Assembly (NCBI GenBank): GCA_951394045.1
Contig: OX595992.1
Coordinates: 1,922,001-1,986,000 of the forward strand
Source: Nitzschia sp. DOCU1
Lineage: Eukaryota > Bacillariophyta > Bacillariophyceae > Bacillariales > Bacillariaceae
Direction: 5' to 3'
DNA: 64,000 nucleotides
Position 1 is the stretch's first letter. Each line of letters begins with the position of its first letter. A model generated the notes under the pieces. That model was not told the origin of the DNA and ran no database searches. It worked only from the letters and a program-made list of their open reading frames with translations. Of the stretch, positions 41,223 through 53,400 are shown in pieces. The position numbers were made by a program, and so were the translations under genes.

Positions 41223-42114
41223 ACTATTTATAGCAACGCTACTATAAGAAAGTTCGTTCGCACAAGTTTCGCATTGATACTACTCTGCAATTCTGCTAAA
41301 CGTGAGCCACCTCCTTTCTTGTATTATGTTTCTCTATGCTATCAAATCTTGTTTGTAGGGATTGCAGGAGGAGGCGGGGGAGTAGCACGATAGCGCCGAT
41401 GATTTTATGATACCATACCAGAGTAGAGACTGATAGTCGTGTTCATGTCTATACTCTGTCTACTGTCTGAATCTGGCTCTCTTCTATTATTCGCGTCAGC
41501 CCAGCATCCCTTGCTACTCGTGGATCCATCGGTTTTCTAAGTACATGTGATACAGGTTGTCGTTCCGGCCGCTCTCGCTTGGTCCAAGGTAGCTTTTCAT
41601 TTACCTTGTAGCTAGTCTTCCTTGCTTTTGCCTGCTATCATGCGAATGCTACGACGCCCAACGACCTGGCTTCGCTCGATCCCACAGCATCGCGCCCACA
41701 TTTTTTCTCGAGCCCGGCCGACGCACCTACCTGCGTTAAGTCCGACCGTGTCGTTCCCTCTGAACCACGAGCCAATAAATAATGGAGAACACCTCACCCC
41801 GCGGAGTGGGTCTGACGACAGACGCGTCCGCCGACCGACCCTCCGCCAGTCAATGATTGAACACAGGCTCGGCGTGCTGCATGATAAAATATGCTGCAAT
41901 CAAAACGACGAGTGGAGGACGATTGATGTTCGCAGATTCATTGGTCATGCCCTACCGTAGAGGAGGCAACGGCCAAGGTTGCATTTCTTTCTACAACTTC
42001 TGGAGTATTGTTGTTATTGTTCAGGAACTTGCCGTTTGAAACTCCTGGGCGCCACATTCTTCCTCGAGGTAACTTTTCGCTCGGTCCGGCTGTGGAACAA
42101 ACCTGTCAGGAAAC
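41223..42114. other. Intergenic region
   Basis: About 0.9 kb upstream of the kinase gene. Holds the uncertain small frame at 41622-41960 and its surroundings; otherwise nothing recognised. Confidence 0.4.
41622..41960 (+). CDS. Possible small Arg-rich protein
   Basis: 112 codons. The start (MRMLRRPTTWLRSIPQHRAH, from the internal Met at 41640) is rich in Arg, Ser and His without acidic residues, like a mitochondrial presequence. The rest has no domain. There is no supporting intron or neighbour. It may be chance or upstream sequence of the kinase transcript. Confidence 0.2.
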   Translation: MLLPAIMRMLRRPTTWLRSIPQHRAHIFSRARPTHLPALSPTVSFPLNHEPINNGEHLTPRSGSDDRRVRRPTLRQSMIEHRLGVLHDKICCNQNDEWRTIDVRRFIGHALP

Positions 42115-44660
42115 ATGGCCGACGTTGTGATGCCTTTAATATCAGCCAACGGGGCATCTGACATAGATGCCTTCGATATTGTTGATGCGATGGGTGCCGT
42201 AGATCTGTTGGCGCGCAATCAACAAAATAACAAAGCCGAGGGTGACGCTGATTTTCGTGCGTTTAAAGGAGGCGCGGAAACTCTGGAAGCTGAAACCGTT
42301 GCAGATGCTCAACTGGCTGCTGCTGCCGTGGTCGCCGAAGGCAACACTCCTGCGGTTGATAATCCGAAAGCTGTCGTTGCGGCCGGGGTAGCAGCTGCTG
42401 CAGCGAAGGAACTGCCCATGGAAGCAACGCCTGCATCGGATCCCAGAAAACGATTTGTCACACCCAAAGACTTTGAGCTACTGAAAGTCATTGGAATGGG
42501 CGCGTTTGGAAAGGTCCTCCAAGTGAAGAATCGGCAATCGGGACAAATATTGGCCATGAAGATTATTTCCAAGCGACTTTTAAAGCGTAAGGCTGGCTAT
42601 ATCGAAAACATTCAAGCAGAGCGAAACATTTTGACACGAGTCAATCATCCATTTGTGGTCACCATGCATTGCAGTTTCCAGACTCGGGAAAAGTTGTTCA
42701 TTATCATGGACTTTCTGGCTGGAGGTGAACTGTTTTTGAGACTGGGTAGAGAAGGGATCTTCCTGGAGAAAGATGCCGCCTTTTACCTCGCTGAAATCAT
42801 TCTGGGACTAGACCATTTGCACGGCTTGGGAATCTTGCACCGCGACCTGAAGCCCGAGAACATTCTCCTTTCACACGACGGCCACATTTGTCTCACGGAT
42901 TTTGGGCTTGCCAAGGACTTTGGTCCAGACTGGGATGCAGAAGATGAAGAAGGAGCTCGGGCCAGCACGATCTGCGGGACGCAGGAGTACATGTAAGTCA
43001 GTTCAGCTCTGCTTGGGGCAATGATTCCTCTCGCTCTCACAATCGTTTTAGGAGCCCTGAGATGCTCAGTCGACAGCGGGGCTATGGAAAGGCAACTGAC
43101 TATTGGAGTTTAGGCTGTATTGCTTACGAGATGCTGAGTGGTCTCCCGCCATTTTCAAGCAAGCAGGGCAGCAAAGAGTTGTTCAAAAAGATTATGAGCG
43201 AAAAAGTAAAAATGCCACCGGGATCTACTGCGCCAGCGTGCAAACTACTGAAAGGACTACTCAATCGTAATCCAGATGCTCGACTAGGGTGTGCACGATC
43301 CACCATGTTTGAAGTCGGAGGGGTTGCAGGTTTAAAGCAATCTGCGTTCTTTGGTAAGATTGATTGGGTTAAGCTGGAACGAAGGGAGTTGAAGCCACCC
43401 TACGACTCTTCCGTTGACGATTTCTCGGATTTGCGGCATTTCCACAATGACTTTACCAGCATGCCGCTTCCTCGATCAGTCAGAGAAATGACAGATCTAG
43501 ATTCAGTGCCTAGACGCGTGGAGTCAAACTTTTTTCGGGGGTTTTCTTTCATTCAACCAGATTTTTCATTACCCACGCGGGACGAGAGCGATGTTGAAAA
43601 ATACTGGAATGCCGAAGCCGAAGGGGACGGCGAAAGCGACTCTGAAGTGGCGTCAAGTAAAGCGGAATTTGCTGGCAACAATGAGGAAGCGGAAATGGCC
43701 GAAGCTGATAAGAAGAAACGCCCGCCCCGAAAGCGCAAAAAGAAGGGCAAAAATGGAAACGTGGACAGCAGTGTTGCTACATTGTCCCCGGTTGCTTCCG
43801 AACAGGGTGAGGCCTCACCGGAAGCTAAAGAAACTACTTCTTCCGTGGCCAATGCTCCTACCTCGTCACAAAAAACAGAACCTCTCGCACCTGCGCCTGC
43901 TGTCATAATCAAAGAGGAGCCCGCGACACCGCTAGTCGGCTCTCAGACGACTCCTCACCCTTCGAGTAAACCCCTTCCAACAACACCAAGTGTGCCACCC
44001 AAAGGCACACCTGATCCCAAACCCAAAGAATGGGCGTCAGTTTCCAAATCTGTCGGGAGTAGTACCGCGGTTCAACCACCGAAGCAAAACTGGAGTACGC
44101 CGGGGAAAGGAGCGAACAGCGCTTTAGTTCGTCCTGTCGTTGGCCATACTTCAACACCACAACGAGGCTGGGGACCTCCTTCGTCGGTAGCCGCAACTCC
44201 ACAATCGGCTACCCCTACATCATGGGCTGCACGCGCCCAACAAAATCAGAAAACACCTGGATATGCGACTCCGGCATCTTCGACAAGAGCCGAACCATCT
44301 CGGACTCCTTGGTCGACACCACAAGGCCCGCCAGGGCCCCCCTCTACCGATCGACCCAGCTTCGACACTGAAGACTACGCTGACAAGGAAGCGCCATCCC
44401 CGTCGAGCAACTGGCGACAACACTCTTCGCCACAAGTTAAACGGGCCATCAATCGTTCCACGATCCGCACTCCCCAAAGCAACCCGACTACTCCTCTTTC
44501 AGCAGAGGCTCCTAGATGGCCGTCATTGAATGACTTCCCAAGTGTCCCCAATATCAAGGCGCCAAATAAACCATTGGGACAGCAACCCACTACTGCGGGA
44601 GGGCAACAGGCTCCGAAACTGGCCCTAAAAGGGGCCTGGGCGAATAGGGCCAAACCATAG
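42115..44660 (+). CDS. AGC-family protein kinase with long Pro/Ser/Thr tail
   Basis: Two exons, 42115-42992 and 43052-44660 (59 bp intron), 828 residues. The join rebuilds TICGTQEYMSPEML at the activation loop. After an Ala/Glu-rich N-tail, the kinase domain starts near 119: GMGAFGKV P-loop, LAMKII with the catalytic Lys, HRDLKPEN (about 243), DFGLAKDF and the T-loop Thr. An AGC C-tail follows with the hydrophobic motif FRGFSFI (about 453-459), as in S6K, SGK and AKT kinases, which are activated by PDK1 and TORC-type kinases. From about 520 to 828 comes a low-complexity Pro/Ser/Thr region with a basic patch (RPPRKRKKKGKNG), atypical for this family. No PH or C2 domain is seen. Confidence 0.92.
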
Positions 44661-44980
44661 CAAACTGTCTATTCTAAGGCAATCTGACTACCGCATGACT
44701 CTAAAGTATCGTTTCTCGTTTCTGGCGGCCTTGTCCTCTCGTCAAAAAGCAAGGACTGTGAAATTCGGCGCTCAGCAGGTTTTAGTCACTCGTGTCGAGT
44801 CGAGTCGAAGTTAAATGCATTCGATGGATTCAACTGCATATTTCTCACCAGTGTGATCTATTCGACTCGCTTAGTCTTTTTGACTCGCTTAGTCTTGATG
44901 AAACCGCGTTTTGCGGCGCAAACCTCAAATGCTTGGAGCTTTGTTGTTCCATTTAGAGCAATAAAATATCTGTCAAAGCG
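44661..44980. other. Short intergenic region
   Basis: 320 bases between two plus-strand genes. Contains two copies of GACTCGCTTAGTCTT (about 44864-44898), a short direct repeat upstream of the propeller gene. Confidence 0.5.
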
Positions 44981-46063
44981 ATGTTTGCGCTATCTCGCAT
45001 TGTCATTGTTGTTTGGTTGGCCGTCCTGGTCACTCCTTCTGTGAGTCGTCTAGCCGGCAGACCTGTGTCTGTTGTTGTTGGAGGGCAAGGGGACTTCCAG
45101 TATGAGTACGATCCGTCGAGGCTCATTGCTCCCCCAGGGGCTTCGATGATGAATTGTCACGGCTTGTCACTGGACAAAGACGACAACATTTACCTCACAT
45201 ATGAAAATGATAACCAAGGTTCCGAGTTGCACTGCATGATTCGGTGGAACCCTGATGGCATGGGCGTTGGACGTTTCGTGGGTGAGGGTAAGGACTTGTG
45301 CACTGGAACTCCGCACGGTCTGACGATCGCTGCAGAGCACACGACAGCTCAAGATGTGGAACAGTACTTTTACCATGCCAACAATGAGCAGAAATTGACC
45401 AAAACCTTCTTGAACGGAACCATTGTGTGGCAAACCAGCGGAAAAGTCGATCCGTCGGCATCCAACACGAGTTATCGTCCCACGTGGTTGGGTGTTCCCC
45501 CGGTCGGAGACTACATTTATCTTTGCGATGGATATGGATCGAATAATGTGTACTTGATCAATCGATTCACGGGTATATACGCGAATAAAACATGGGGTGG
45601 CAGAGGGAATAGGACACAGCATTCGAAATTTGCGACAAACCATGGGTGTGTCTACGACCCGGTCTTTGACCAAATTGTGGTCGCTGACCGCGAAAATGGA
45701 CGACTGGAGTATTTTGACTATCACGGTACGACCTTTGACTTTTCCCATTCGGTTGACCTCCGAAAAGAAGGATCCAAACTTGGGCCTGATACAAGACCCT
45801 GCATCTTACGACGACGGAAGGCGGAGCAGGGAGAAAAGTTGCTAGCAGCCATCCCCGACTTGACCGGCCCTGTTGCTATTGTAGATGAAACCAACGAGGT
45901 TTTGTCGGTCATCAATGTTAGTGCGTTGTTGGGCCATTTGGGTCACTTGCATCCACACGACGCGCAAGTGCTGCCGAATGGTGACTTGATTGTGGGGACT
46001 TGGAACCCAGGGAGACTTTCTTACTGGAAACGTCTGCCACAGGTGACAAGCGAAAGCCAATAA
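44981..46063 (+). CDS. Secreted NHL-repeat beta-propeller protein
   Basis: Intronless, 360 residues, with a signal peptide (MFALSRIVIVVWLAVLV, cut near SVS). The mature part shows blade-like repeats of the NHL type: GLSLDKDDNIYLTYEN, GDYIYLCDGYGSNNVYLINR, GCVYDPVFDQIVVADRENGRLEYFD and HDAQVLPNGDLIVGTWNPGRLSYW. The order and His/Tyr-rich blades recall peptidyl-alpha-hydroxyglycine alpha-amidating lyase and related scaffold propellers. The catalytic residues of that lyase cannot be confirmed by eye. Several N-glycosylation sequons (NRT, NTS, NKT) fit secretion. Confidence 0.78.
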   Translation: MFALSRIVIVVWLAVLVTPSVSRLAGRPVSVVVGGQGDFQYEYDPSRLIAPPGASMMNCHGLSLDKDDNIYLTYENDNQGSELHCMIRWNPDGMGVGRFVGEGKDLCTGTPHGLTIAAEHTTAQDVEQYFYHANNEQKLTKTFLNGTIVWQTSGKVDPSASNTSYRPTWLGVPPVGDYIYLCDGYGSNNVYLINRFTGIYANKTWGGRGNRTQHSKFATNHGCVYDPVFDQIVVADRENGRLEYFDYHGTTFDFSHSVDLRKEGSKLGPDTRPCILRRRKAEQGEKLLAAIPDLTGPVAIVDETNEVLSVINVSALLGHLGHLHPHDAQVLPNGDLIVGTWNPGRLSYWKRLPQVTSESQ

Positions 46064-46088
46064 CTACAAGTTGAGTTGCAAACTACAG

Positions 46089-47813
46089 TTAACTGCTGCT
46101 CGATCTTCTGGATTCCCGCCCTTGGCGCCTGGACCGAAGAAGCTTTACAATGCGTCTCAAAGTGGGAAATGACACTGGGCGCCTGATCGAACGATCATCG
46201 GATATACCCGCGAGGCCTTCTAAGGTTTCAAACGCAGAAGACGTGACTGTTAGAAACTCCGAACTGATACCACCCGTTGCGTCTGTCGCAAAGTCATCTT
46301 CGACTTTGCTTTCGGCCACTACCATGACTGAATTTTGGGGTTGTTCTTCGTGCCTGAGAGCAGCACACTGCGGTCTGTTGTGGAATGCGGTAAGCATGGG
46401 CATTGCTTCTCCTCGGATGATCGCGTAAATGATACTGGCTGCTCGTGATTCTTCTGACTCGAGACACCATTCATTGGCCATTTCGAGAACCAGAGGCCAA
46501 AGCGAAGCTGGCGCATTTTCAGCGTTCATGACGCTGAATTTTCGAGTGTCGAGCCGATGCTTCAATCGGACATTGCTGCAAGCCCAAAAGGTTCCAATCT
46601 TCAAAGGAGTCCGATTCAGCAATCGACGCACCCAGACCGTATGTTGCTCTCCTAGATCTAGCCAAGAAAATCGGGCATGAAAAAGGTGCAAGTACTTCAG
46701 TCGATGGCAATTTGGAACGCTCAAGAATCTTCGAAACGCCAACTTTGTAAGCCGGTTGTTGGATAGATCAAAGGTCTCCAACAATGGGAACTTCCACAAT
46801 CTGGAAAGAAGCTCGTCGGCTGCTTCGTCGTTGAACTGATTGCCACTAAGGGTCAAAATTGTCAATGAATTGCTGATAACATGCTCACCCGTCAACATCA
46901 CTGCAGCAAAATCAGAAAGGCTGTTTCGTGAGAGATCAAGTGTCGTCAGCAATGGAAAGTTGATGAGACAGCCAAACAAGTGGTCCAATTGATAATTGTG
47001 TAGAGAGTTATCACTCAGATCCAGACGCTGCAACGCCTTGGACATGGGCGAAAACTGCCATATTAGTTGACCCAAATCCATCAGTCCCATGCCGTTGAGC
47101 GTCAACGTCTCAAGCGGTTGACAAATATCGGTTGCAATAAAGTCACACAGCCGTCCGGGTGTACAATCACCAGAGAGGTGAAGGTATCTTATCGAGTGGT
47201 GTCGGGCTGTGGCTGCGTGGAGAATCACGCAAGCCTCAATGGATTCCTTCCAGTTGTACGTCAAGGTCTTCACAGATCGATTCCTGGCTATTCCTTCAGC
47301 GACTTGACAGACTGCGAATCGTTCAAATGTATTGGACCGCATAGTGAGATCAACCAATCGCGTTGTAGTTTCCAGAGCCTGGCGCAACTGCAGAGCCTGG
47401 CCAACAAGGAAAAACTGGCCCGAAATAGTAAGCGCTTCCAGTTTCTCATGAATACAATCTATTGGTGGAAGATTACCGATGATGTCTTCGTTGGCCAAAG
47501 TTGACCTCAAAATAAGCCTCCTGAATAGTTTGTGGTTGAAAGTATACTTCAGTAGCGAATGTAAATGGTGATCGTTGACACAGTCAGCAACTTCCAGCGA
47601 CTCCAGCGGGGACGCCTCCGGACAAAAGGCTTGCCGTTCTGCGAAAAGCTCCAGCAGTGCAGTCGCTGTGGCCTTGGTCAGCCCAGAGCCCAGCAGCTGA
47701 ACCAAATTGAACGATCGACTCCTCTGGTCGGAAATGTACTGCAGCGTTTCTGTCTCATCCAGCATTCCGGGATGAAGAACAAGACGATTAGGTAGACGTT
47801 GCGTATCGCCCAT
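46089..47813 (-). CDS. Leucine-rich-repeat protein (RNase-inhibitor-like)
   Basis: Intronless, 574 residues. From about residue 60 to 400 there are LRRs of the cytosolic type: QRLDLSDNSLHNYQLDHL, TTLDLSRNSLSDFAAVML, TILTLSGNQFNDEAADELL and ETFDLSNNRLTKLAF. The units are about 28 residues, as in ribonuclease-inhibitor-like repeats. There is no signal peptide or membrane segment, and the last ~30 residues are basic (LRRIVKLLRSRRQGRESRR). Such proteins usually act as binding scaffolds. The 3' end is only 25 bases from the convergent propeller gene. The partner is unknown. Confidence 0.88.
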   Translation of the reverse strand: MGDTQRLPNRLVLHPGMLDETETLQYISDQRSRSFNLVQLLGSGLTKATATALLELFAERQAFCPEASPLESLEVADCVNDHHLHSLLKYTFNHKLFRRLILRSTLANEDIIGNLPPIDCIHEKLEALTISGQFFLVGQALQLRQALETTTRLVDLTMRSNTFERFAVCQVAEGIARNRSVKTLTYNWKESIEACVILHAATARHHSIRYLHLSGDCTPGRLCDFIATDICQPLETLTLNGMGLMDLGQLIWQFSPMSKALQRLDLSDNSLHNYQLDHLFGCLINFPLLTTLDLSRNSLSDFAAVMLTGEHVISNSLTILTLSGNQFNDEAADELLSRLWKFPLLETFDLSNNRLTKLAFRRFLSVPNCHRLKYLHLFHARFSWLDLGEQHTVWVRRLLNRTPLKIGTFWACSNVRLKHRLDTRKFSVMNAENAPASLWPLVLEMANEWCLESEESRAASIIYAIIRGEAMPMLTAFHNRPQCAALRHEEQPQNSVMVVAESKVEDDFATDATGGISSEFLTVTSSAFETLEGLAGISDDRSIRRPVSFPTLRRIVKLLRSRRQGRESRRSSSS

Positions 47814-48356
47814 GTTAGAAGAACAAGGAAGTTCTCAAGTTGTTTAGAGGAGAGCGATCGTCGTCTCTTACTTTTTGAGAGAAAGCAATTTTATTAACAT
47901 GAGGTAGCATTCGATCTGTTTGGTGGCACGTCTTATTTCAGGCATCGCTCTAGGCAAGTCGCCCTCTACTGGTATCAATCATCCGCAAGGTGGCGAAGTG
48001 AAAATGATGCATGAACACCGGGTCTGGAAAATCACCCCTGAGGGGTCCAGCCACTCTTGAAAGTGACTTTGGGAAGTGCCCCTCGACCCCGAGGGGCAAA
48101 AACTGCTTCCGAATTTTCAGCGGAGGAGGGCAGGCGCATCTGATGATGTCATAATTTCTATCCGTTGCGTCGCCAGCCGCGCTCCTTTACCGTCTCTATC
48201 TCGCCGACAACACAACAAACAACCTGAACAACAAATGTTGTGAGATCGCATGGGCATGCATCAAATGCTTTCCCATTCTAACTCAATCTGAGTGAGAAGG
48301 CGTCCCATACTGCACTATTTTCATTGACTCAGCGGTTTCTTGAAACACAAGCAAGG
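47814..48356. promoter_or_regulatory. Divergent promoter region (LRR gene / glycerol kinase)
   Basis: 543 bases between two outward-facing genes. It holds two GC-rich inverted repeats: ACCCCT-G-AGGGGT (48034-48046) and TGCCCCTCG-ACCC-CGAGGGGCA (48077-48098). They share a CCCCT/AGGGG core, like the yeast stress-response element. A regulatory role is inference. Confidence 0.4.
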
Positions 48357-50368
48357 ATGTTTGGTTCTCAGTCGAGTGATGCTCTCGATATAACCGTCGA
48401 AGTCGACGACAGCGCCCTCACGGCCAAGAAAATGTCCTCGCAGACGAACACGTTGGTGGGGGCCATTGACCAAGGGACTTCGTCGACTCGTTTCCTGTTC
48501 TTCACTCCCAAGGGTGAAATTGCGGCGTGGGCGCAAATGGAGCATACTCAGATTTTTCCAGAGGGAGAAGATAAGGTGAGCGTTGCTGCGTGGTTGTGAA
48601 GGATTGAAGCGCGATCGAGCGCCCACCAAGGCACTGGCTTGCACTTGTTGATCATGTTTAGTGACGAATGTATATATTGTGGAGCTTCCTCGTAGTGCTA
48701 ATGATTGCAATCCCACCACAGGTCGGCTGGCACGAACATGACCCTCTTGAGATCTGGAACAATGTTGTTCGTTGTATGGACGCCGTCGTTCAGGCCTTGC
48801 AGAAGCGACGCATCAAATTCGAAATTAAGGCCATTGGAATCACAAATCAGCGTGAAACGACCGTCGCCTGGAATGCGACCACTGGAAAGCCCTACTACAA
48901 CGCCATTGTGTGGGACGACACTAGAACTACTTCCATCGCTAGCGCAATTGCTGCTGGCGACCCTGACAGATTGCGTGCAAAGACGGGATTACCACTTGCC
49001 AGTTACTTTGCTGGTACCAAAGTCAAGTGGCTGTTGGACAATGTCCCGGAACTTCAGTCGGATATCAAGAACAAGCCAAAAGAAGTTCGATTCGGAACCA
49101 TTGATTGCTGGTTGCTGTATCAACTCTCGGGAAAACCTAGTGCGGTCAAAGGTGCTGCCAATGTGGGTGGATTGTTCTTGACTGACCCTACCAACGCATC
49201 TCGATGGCTATTTCTAGACATTGCCAAAGTGAAATGGGATCAATCATTGGTAGACAGGGTATGTAGCCCTCATTCCGTTCCCCTGTCGGCTCTACCAGAG
49301 ATTCGTTCTTCGAGCGAAGTGTACGCAATTTGCACGAAGGCCGCTACAGGTATTCCAGCCGTAGAGGGCGTGCCAGTGTCATGTATTTTGGGGGATCAAC
49401 ACGCGGCGTTGGTGGGGCAGGTTGCGTTTGAGCCAGGAGACGCCAAAAATACCTATGGAACTGGCATGTTTTTGATGATGAATACAGGGACGAAGCTGGT
49501 GCCATCGGCACATGGATTGCTCACTACCATTGCATACCAGCTGGACGATACCGTGTATTACGCATTGGAGGGATCGGTCAGTCATTCAGGATCCACCCTT
49601 CAATGGTTGCGCGATCAATTACAAATCATCTCGAAAGCTTCGGAATCAGAAACCTTGGCTGCACAGCATGAATGCAACGATGGTTTGTATTTTGTACCGG
49701 CTTTTGCAGGGCTTTTCGCACCTCACTGGCGGTCCGATGCTCGAGCTTGCATTGTTGGCATGACAGCATCGCACAACAAGGGACATATCTGTCGAGCAGC
49801 GCTGGAAGCTGCGTGCTATCAATGTAAAGAAGTCTTTGATGCTATCTTTGCCGACTCGCAGGTGTCCTTGAAGTCACTCCGAGTCGATGGTGGTGGTACC
49901 AACAACAAATTAATGATGCAATTTCAGGCTGATATGATCAATGTTCCTGTTATTAAGCCAAAGATCATGGAAACCACTTCCATGGGAGCAGCGTTTGGGG
50001 CTGGTCTCGCTGTTGGAGTCTGGAAGGACTTGAAGGAAATCCGGGAGTTATGGAGCGAGGCGGATAGCTTCTCGCCGAAAATGGGCAAAACGGAACGAGA
50101 GAAAAACTTGGCCGGATGGAAGAAGGCGATCGCGAAAAGCCTTGGGTGGACAGAGGATGTTGAAGAGGAAGAGCAGTTTGTGGACGCCAAGCAGGATGGC
50201 GAGGAGGTGGCAGCTCTAATTCCACAAGCGGATCGTGGCATTGACAAATCTGTGGGCGGCGCTGGGTTTGGCGTATCATCGGTGGTTTTCGTTGCTGCGA
50301 TTGGCATTGCCGCAGGATTCCTGTTGGGGAAAAGTCATCGCGAAGGGAAGCTATTTGTTCGGAGTTAA
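48357..50368 (+). CDS. Glycerol kinase with C-terminal membrane anchor
   Basis: Two exons, 48357-48575 and 48722-50368 (146 bp intron), 621 residues; an in-frame Met at 48324 would add 11. FGGY-family blocks: [16 protein letters not shown] (phosphate-binding start of the first domain), [41 protein letters not shown] and a [23 protein letters not shown] signature with the second-domain ATP site. It phosphorylates glycerol to glycerol-3-phosphate. The C-terminal ~85 residues after SLGW are extra, with an acidic linker and a hydrophobic segment ([16 protein letters not shown], about 593-610) followed by a basic end. This is a tail anchor, as in mammalian GK that docks to mitochondria. The first ~30 residues lack a targeting signal. 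Confidence 0.95.
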
Positions 50369-50489
50369 TGCCCAATGAAGAGAGTAACAGTTTTTAATAG
50401 GTATTGATGATGGAAGAACCTTAGATTTTTATAATTCAGTTCAAAAAGAGTGCAACGTGAACATATACTCGAAGCAGGCACACATTCCT

Positions 50490-53400
50490 CTAGTCCTTTT
50501 CCTTCTTGAACATCAGAAGCATGCGGTAGGACACGGCAAATCCTCCAAACACATTGATTGCTGCAATAGCAATGGCAGTGCAGCCGAGAACGTTTGTGGG
50601 GCTTCCAGTCGGTGTGCTCGCCATGAGGATACCTCCCAAAACGACAACACCTGAAAGGCTGTTGCTAATACTCATCAATGGACTGAACAGCGCGGGCTCG
50701 ACGGCCCAAATCAAGTAGTAACCGAGGAAGCCAGCAAGGATGAAGTATAGCAACTGTACCACAAAGGAAACTGGGGCGTAGGTTGCAACAATGCCAAAGA
50801 ACACACCCACGAAAATGATGAGGACGAATTCACCCAGAGGCGCCAGGTCAAACATTCTCTTCGCAAAGATCGATGGCTTCTTTACTTGCTTGACGATTCG
50901 AGTGTCTTCGTCCTGGTTTGTCGCCGCAGCGCTTGTCTTCGTGACGCTTTCTGGTGGTGGCCAAGTGATGGTATTCTCGTGGACGCATGTCATTCCACGG
51001 ATAACAGGATCTTCCATGTCGATGATGAATTTCTTCTCTTCTTCTTTCGAGTTCGGCTTGGGGCACAGCAAATCCAAAAGATTTGCCATGTTATTGGAAT
51101 ACATGCTCGACGCCTGCCACGACATACGGCTGATCAAGTCGGTAGTACCGATTATGGTGACTCTGTTATCATACACATAAGTCTCTCCCGGCTTGGTAAG
51201 TTCGCAGTTACCGCCAGTTGCTCCGGCCAAATCAACAATTACGCTTCCTGGTGCCATATTGTCAACAGCATCCTTCATGATCAACTTTGGAGCGGGACGT
51301 CCTGGGATGGCAGCCGTTGTAATAATGATTTGGCACTCCTTGGCTTGTTCGCGGAACATTTCCATTTCCTTCTTGTAGAAATCATCGCTCATTACCTTGG
51401 CGTATCCGGTTCCGGCATCTCCACCATCTTCGGCAAAATCGAGGATCAAAAAGTCACCACCCAGAGACTCAACTTGCTCCTTGCATTCAAGACGGGTGTC
51501 GAACGCACGGACGATGGCACCCATGTTGGAGGCAGTGCTGATGGCTGCAAGTCCCGCAACACCAGCGCCAACGACAAGAACCTTACTAGCAGGGAAGCTT
51601 CCAGCGGCAGTGACTTCACCGTTGAGGAAGCGCTGATAGATATTGGAGGCTTCCACAACAGCACGGTATCCGGCAATCTTGGCTTGGGAACTAAGCACGT
51701 CCAAACTTTGGGCACGAGAAACTCGAGGAATGGCATCCACCGCCAGCAGATTGATTCCGGCCGCAAGTGCTTGATCAATGAGTGCCTTTCCTTGGTCTGT
51801 TCTAGGTCCAACAAAGCTGATCATGGTCTTTCCCTTTGGCAACATTTCGATTTCGTGTTTGCCAGTGACAGGGTGAACCTCTGGCTCCTTGATCTTGATG
51901 ATAACATCAACGGCGTTGTAGACTTCTTGGGCAGAGTTGAGAATCTCGCATCCCATCATAGTGTAGGCCGCATCAGAGAAGCCACCACCTTCACCGGCCG
52001 TTGATTCGACAACGATCTGGATTCCGGACTTGAGCAAACGCTTTGCGATCTCAGGCACCATGGCAACACGTTTCTCTCCTCCATCTGGAGAAGTCTCTTT
52101 GCAGATACCGACACGCAAGAACGTTTTCTTCTGGAGTTCTGGGATTTCGGCAAAGAAAGGGTCAACCTTTTCTTCCTTGACCTTTGTTCCGTTCTCAACA
52201 TCGCCGTTGGCAGCCTTTGTCTGAGGTTTAACGTCGCCGAGTAGGTTGACAAGTTTTTCAATGGATTGCTTGGCGTCGCCCAGGAACATGTAGTTGTTCT
52301 CCTTGACAAACAGCGGGTTATCAACACCAGCGTAACCTACGCGCAAGGATCTCTTCATGGTGATGGATCTGACGTTTTCGAGACAGCCATGTGTTAGAAT
52401 GGGGAAAAGTGAACAGCCGAAAATGTATCTTCATTCTCACCTTTTGGCTTTCCAAACTTCAAGAACAGGCATTCCAGCAATGGGGGAATCGGGATCAGTC
52501 TGTGCAGCAGGATTGACGGTATCGTTGGCTCCCAAAACAAGAGCAAGATCGGTCTCAGGGAAGTCGCCGTTAATGTCGTCCATTGAGTATGTAATGTCGT
52601 ATGGCACACGTGCTTCCGCCAACAATACATTCATGTGTCCAGGAAGACGTCCGGCAACTGGGTGGATGGCAAATCTGACATTGTTTCCGCGAGCCCGAAG
52701 CTTGGCAGTCAAGTCGGCAACAGCATGTTGTGCCTTGGCGACAGCCATTCCATATCCGGGCACGATGATCATCGACTTGGCATCGAGCATCATCTCAATG
52801 ACGTCTTCAGCACTAACTTCCTTGACGGTTCCCTCGGCCTTTTTGGCTTTCTTGGCGCCGGCTCCTGCACCGTCACCAAAGCCTCCGATCAAAACGTTGG
52901 CAATGCTGCGGTTCATGGCACTGAACATAGTTGGAGAGAACAATGGAATGGATGAGACAAATTTCGTGTGGATGTAAGGAAAGTGGAGAGCCCCAGCCAG
53001 TAGCAACGTACATGCACATCACCATTGTCAGAATAATACCACTGCAACCGACAAAGGCTCCAGAGACGACCAACGCCTTGTTAGAAAGCATAAAACCAGC
53101 CGCACTGGTGGAGAATCCAGAAAGAGAGTTTAGGAAACTGATGGACACAGGCATGTCACCTCCGCCAATAGCCATGACGGCAATAACTCCGTAAACAGAA
53201 GCCAGAACACCGACGACGACAATGCACCAGATTCCCACGTCGCGGTCGTTCCAGGTCTGTCCAGCGGAAAAGGCAAGACTGCCGAAAACAGCCATGGCGG
53301 CAAAGAGGGTCGCCGTAACTCCCCAGCGGTAGGGCACGATGCGTGGCTTGGAGGCAATTGTTCCGTGAAGCTTGAAGCAAGCAATCATGGAACCAGTAAA

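Noticed and set aside
50886..52004. 372-codon plus-strand ORF opposite the transhydrogenase
   Set aside because: Runs antisense to a strongly conserved exon; long antisense frames arise from codon bias. No domain recognised.
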